From positions 1-6,833 of the forward strand of contig JAEOTK010000051.1 of assembly GCA_016839875.1 (NCBI GenBank): a DNA stretch of 6,833 nucleotides. Direction: 5' to 3'. Position numbers and translations under genes: made by a program. The notes under the pieces were generated by a model. It saw nothing but the letters and a program-made list of their open reading frames with translations, ran no database searches and was not told where the DNA came from. This DNA comes from Candidatus Heimdallarchaeota archaeon. GTDB taxonomy: Archaea; Asgardarchaeota; Heimdallarchaeia; Heimdallarchaeales; Heimdallarchaeaceae. Shown here piece after piece: positions 4,510 to 6,833 of the stretch (position 1 is its first letter; each line of letters opens with the position of its first letter).

Positions 4510-6291
4510 ATGAATAAAAAGGAAAAAACCAAAGAAAAGAATCCCTATGTGAAGTGGTTTTTTATCCATACTTTGAATCATAAAGTACTTTTTACTCTTA
4601 ATTTCATAGGGATAGTTGCAGTAACTTATACAAGGACGATAATTCCAATTCGCATCGGAGACTTAACTGATGCTATTGTACTCAAACAAGCAGCTCAGAA
4701 TCTCCTAATTACAATGGCAATTTTGTTAGGATTCTATTTTCTTAGAAATATAGTTGAATATACTACTTGGATGATTGGGCATCAGTTGGGTTCTAAAACT
4801 GAACAATCTATGCGCAGAGAGTTTTTTGAAAACGTTCAGAATAAACCATTGAGTTTCCATGATAGAATCAAAACAGGGGATTTGCTAGCTTTAGCCACAA
4901 ATGATTTACGTGTAGTTAATACTTTGATAGCTCATGGATCTTTTTACGTTTACCCATTTATTCAAACCATTGTTACTATAGTACAGATTCAAACATTTAA
5001 TTATAGAATGGCTTTACTTACAATACCTTTTTTGGGATTATATGTCTATTTTGTACTACGATATCGTAAGCATTTACTTCCATATTCTAAAGCATCTTTG
5101 ACAAAACACGCAGATGTTGCTGTTTCTTTACAAGAGAGTTTAAACAGTGTTCAAGTTGCCAAATCTTTTTGTGCAGAAGAAGTAGAATATAGCAAGTTTA
5201 AGAAAGCTGTTCAGGCATTCAGAAACAATAGACTAGGGGAAATTAGAATTCAAGCTCGATTTTATCCCTTACTGACTCTTTACGCTGCAATTGGAGTTTC
5301 TGTAGTATTTGGAATATTTCTAGTCAGAAATAATGGCATGACTGTAGGTGAATTAACAGCTGTATTACTCTTATTAATCGCTCTTATTCATCCAACTCAA
5401 ATGATTTTCTGGGCTACTAGAGATATGATCAGAGGATTCGGAGCAAGTGAGAGGTTGTTTTCTATTATTTCGATCGGTAAGGTTGAGCTTTTGCCTGCTA
5501 AGAAAACTGATTACACTAATATCTTTAGAGGTGCTATTGAATTTCAAAATGTTTCATTCACATATCCAAATGGTAATCCCAAAAATTCACAAGTTTTAAA
5601 GAATTTGAACTTCAAAATCAAACCTAATCAAACTGTTGCCTTAGTTGGACCAACAGGTTGTGGGAAAACAACTTTGGCTAAACTTTTGTTAAGATTGTAT
5701 GATCCTCAAAAAGGAACTATTTTATTGGATGGAAAACCAATACAAGAATATCCTTTAGAAATGGTTAGGCAACAGGTATCTTTAGTTGAGCAAGATATCT
5801 ATCTATTCTCCCAAACAATAGAAGAGAATATTAAATTTGGATATCCTGAAGCGTCAAAAGATAATGTTATTGAAGTTTCTAAACTGGCTAATGCACATGA
5901 TTTCATAGACGAATTTGAGAAAGGTTACGATACCGTCGTTGGTGAAAGAGGCATGACATTGAGCGGAGGAGAAAAGCAACGTATTGCAATAGCTCGTGCC
6001 TTTCTTACAGATCCTGATGTTCTTATTCTTGATGATTCAATGAGTGCTATAGATAGTGAAACTGAGGAAAGAATAGGCAAAGCGATCAAGAATATTTTGA
6101 AAGGTCGCACTAACTTGATAATCACTCACCGATTACACAGTATTCGAACCTCTGATTTGATTTTAGTTATGAAAAATGGAGAAATAGTAGCTCAAGGAGA
6201 ACATGAAGAACTATTGATGAGCTCTGAAGATTATAGGAAAGTGTTTGGAAAACAATTAGAAGACGGATACATTGCACAGGAGGTAAACTAA
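4510..6291 (+). CDS. ABC exporter half-transporter (fused membrane and ATPase domains) with Walker B Glu replaced by Asp
   Basis: The 593-aa product has the usual length for a type I exporter half. After a basic N-terminus come six membrane segments at about 26-48, 66-84, 144-162, 166-184, 252-272 and 282-304, with the family's TGDLLALATND coupling region near 122-132. The ATPase domain (about 340-580) has A-loop Tyr352, Walker A GPTGCGKTT 380-388, Q-loop Gln428, x-loop TVVGERG 475-481, signature LSGGE 484-488, Walker B LILDD 505-509, D-loop SAID 512-515 and switch His540. Only the catalytic position departs from consensus: Asp509 instead of Glu. This is the hallmark of the degenerate-site subunit in heterodimeric exporters such as TM287 of TM287/288. 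Its partner is the next gene. The substrate is unknown: lipids, drugs and peptides are all possible. The ATG at 4510 was chosen over TTG 4504 because of ribosome-binding-site spacing. Confidence 0.93.
   Translation: MNKKEKTKEKNPYVKWFFIHTLNHKVLFTLNFIGIVAVTYTRTIIPIRIGDLTDAIVLKQAAQNLLITMAILLGFYFLRNIVEYTTWMIGHQLGSKTEQSMRREFFENVQNKPLSFHDRIKTGDLLALATNDLRVVNTLIAHGSFYVYPFIQTIVTIVQIQTFNYRMALLTIPFLGLYVYFVLRYRKHLLPYSKASLTKHADVAVSLQESLNSVQVAKSFCAEEVEYSKFKKAVQAFRNNRLGEIRIQARFYPLLTLYAAIGVSVVFGIFLVRNNGMTVGELTAVLLLLIALIHPTQMIFWATRDMIRGFGASERLFSIISIGKVELLPAKKTDYTNIFRGAIEFQNVSFTYPNGNPKNSQVLKNLNFKIKPNQTVALVGPTGCGKTTLAKLLLRLYDPQKGTILLDGKPIQEYPLEMVRQQVSLVEQDIYLFSQTIEENIKFGYPEASKDNVIEVSKLANAHDFIDEFEKGYDTVVGERGMTLSGGEKQRIAIARAFLTDPDVLILDDSMSAIDSETEERIGKAIKNILKGRTNLIITHRLHSIRTSDLILVMKNGEIVAQGEHEELLMSSEDYRKVFGKQLEDGYIAQEVN
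6278..6284 (+). promoter_or_regulatory. Strong ribosome-binding site for the second ABC gene
   Basis: AGGAGGT lies inside the last codons of the first ABC gene, seven bases before the ATG at 6292. With the upstream stop codon touching that ATG, this supports translational coupling of the two subunits. Confidence 0.8.
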
Positions 6292-6833
6292 ATGGGACTA
6301 TTCAGAAGTTCAATGAGACAAGAAGATGAACGCCAGTACAAAGATAGGGAATTATTCAAAAGGTTCATAGATCGTATCGCACCTTTTAGAAAGAATATTT
6401 TGCTAATTGCTTTATTCATAGTTATACAAGCAATTGCAGCAATAATTGCTCCTCTTCTAGTTGGTTTTGTTACTGATGAATTAATTCTTGCTACTCCTCG
6501 TTATGTTTTAACCATAATAGCATCTGTTGGATTTCTGTTACTATATTTACTTAATTGGGGTGCATTTTCTATGCAACAAGTACAATCAGGAAAATATGTT
6601 CCATATTTCTTAGAGGATTTACGTCTTGAGCTATTCACTAAATTACAAGAACAAGATATGACTTTCTTCGACGAACATATGAGTGGGAAACTCAATAGTA
6701 TTGTCGTAAATGATACTTTAGATTTTAGTAACACAGCTGTTCTCATTAGCAATACAGTTGGCAGTCTTGTAATCGGACTCGGTACTCTTGGTATACTTTT
6801 TTACTTTAATTACATACTTGCTTTAATTACGCT
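6292..6833 (+). CDS. Second ABC exporter half-transporter, N-terminal membrane domain (3' partial)
   Basis: The frame is open from ATG 6292 to the window end (180 complete codons). It starts immediately after the TAA of the preceding half-transporter, behind a strong ribosome-binding site. The N-terminus is charged and includes an elbow-helix pattern, LFKRFIDRIAPFRKN at 21-35. Membrane segments follow at about 36-57, 70-90 and 148-170. The segment LRLELFTKLQEQDMTFFDEH with SGKLNS and ND at 110-141 is the conserved type I exporter stretch (compare ...ffD...G.l.srl.nD). It should be the partner of the upstream subunit. The ATPase domain lies beyond the window. If the pair follows the TM287/288 pattern, that unseen part should carry a Walker B Glu and possibly a non-standard signature motif; this is a prediction, not an observation. 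Confidence 0.9.
   Translation, partial: MGLFRSSMRQEDERQYKDRELFKRFIDRIAPFRKNILLIALFIVIQAIAAIIAPLLVGFVTDELILATPRYVLTIIASVGFLLLYLLNWGAFSMQQVQSGKYVPYFLEDLRLELFTKLQEQDMTFFDEHMSGKLNSIVVNDTLDFSNTAVLISNTVGSLVIGLGTLGILFYFNYILALIT

Noticed and set aside
5925..6125. Reverse-strand open frame of 66 codons
   Set aside because: It is antisense to the signature and Walker B region of the first ABC gene; conserved coding on the plus strand explains it.
6501..6752. Reverse-strand open frame of 83 codons
   Set aside because: It is antisense to the membrane domain of the second ABC gene, whose forward frame is open to the window edge and matches the family.

Overview
The window reads as chromosomal DNA of an AT-rich archaeon (roughly one third G+C by eye). 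Archaeal signs are TATA-type boxes about 45-60 bp upstream of several start codons, GGTGA- and GAGG-type ribosome-binding sites, long T-tracts rather than clear hairpin terminators, a beta-helix surface-protein tail of the NosD type, and N-glycosylation sequons on a secreted enzyme. The eukaryote-like PPP phosphatase fused to TPR-like repeats fits an Asgard-type archaeon, but that assignment is an inference and not proven here.

Layout. Positions 1-95 hold the last codons of a secreted beta-helix (NosD-like) protein. Next comes a secreted, C-terminally membrane-anchored serine hydrolase of the beta-lactamase/S12 family (210-1460) with its own promoter and a T-rich terminator. A second independently promoted gene (1594-2589) encodes a cytosolic N-terminal-nucleophile hydrolase of the C45 / acyl-CoA:6-APA acyltransferase family. 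It faces a reverse-strand gene (2614-4233) for a protein phosphatase that has about 260 residues of TPR-like helices before a PP1/PP2A/PP5-type catalytic domain. A 270-bp divergent intergenic region (4234-4503) carries promoters for both flanking genes and an imperfect inverted repeat. It is followed by a two-gene ABC exporter operon. The first half-transporter (4510-6291) has Asp instead of the catalytic Glu in Walker B. The second (6292 to the window edge) starts directly after the first one's stop codon and is cut off inside its membrane domain.

How the genes relate. Only the two ABC genes are clearly one unit, a heterodimeric type I exporter of the TM287/288 or BmrCD kind with one predicted degenerate ATP site. 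The others look like separate single-gene transcription units. The beta-lactamase-fold hydrolase and the C45 hydrolase both belong to families acting on amide or lactam bonds, but they are in different compartments and have separate promoters, so a shared pathway is not shown. The most notable items are the PP5-like domain order of the phosphatase with DYG replacing DRG, the altered catalytic motifs of the S12-type hydrolase, the asymmetric ABC exporter, and the inverted repeat in the divergent promoter region. I did not find mobile elements, CRISPR arrays, tRNAs or rRNAs, or a convincing new multi-gene system.
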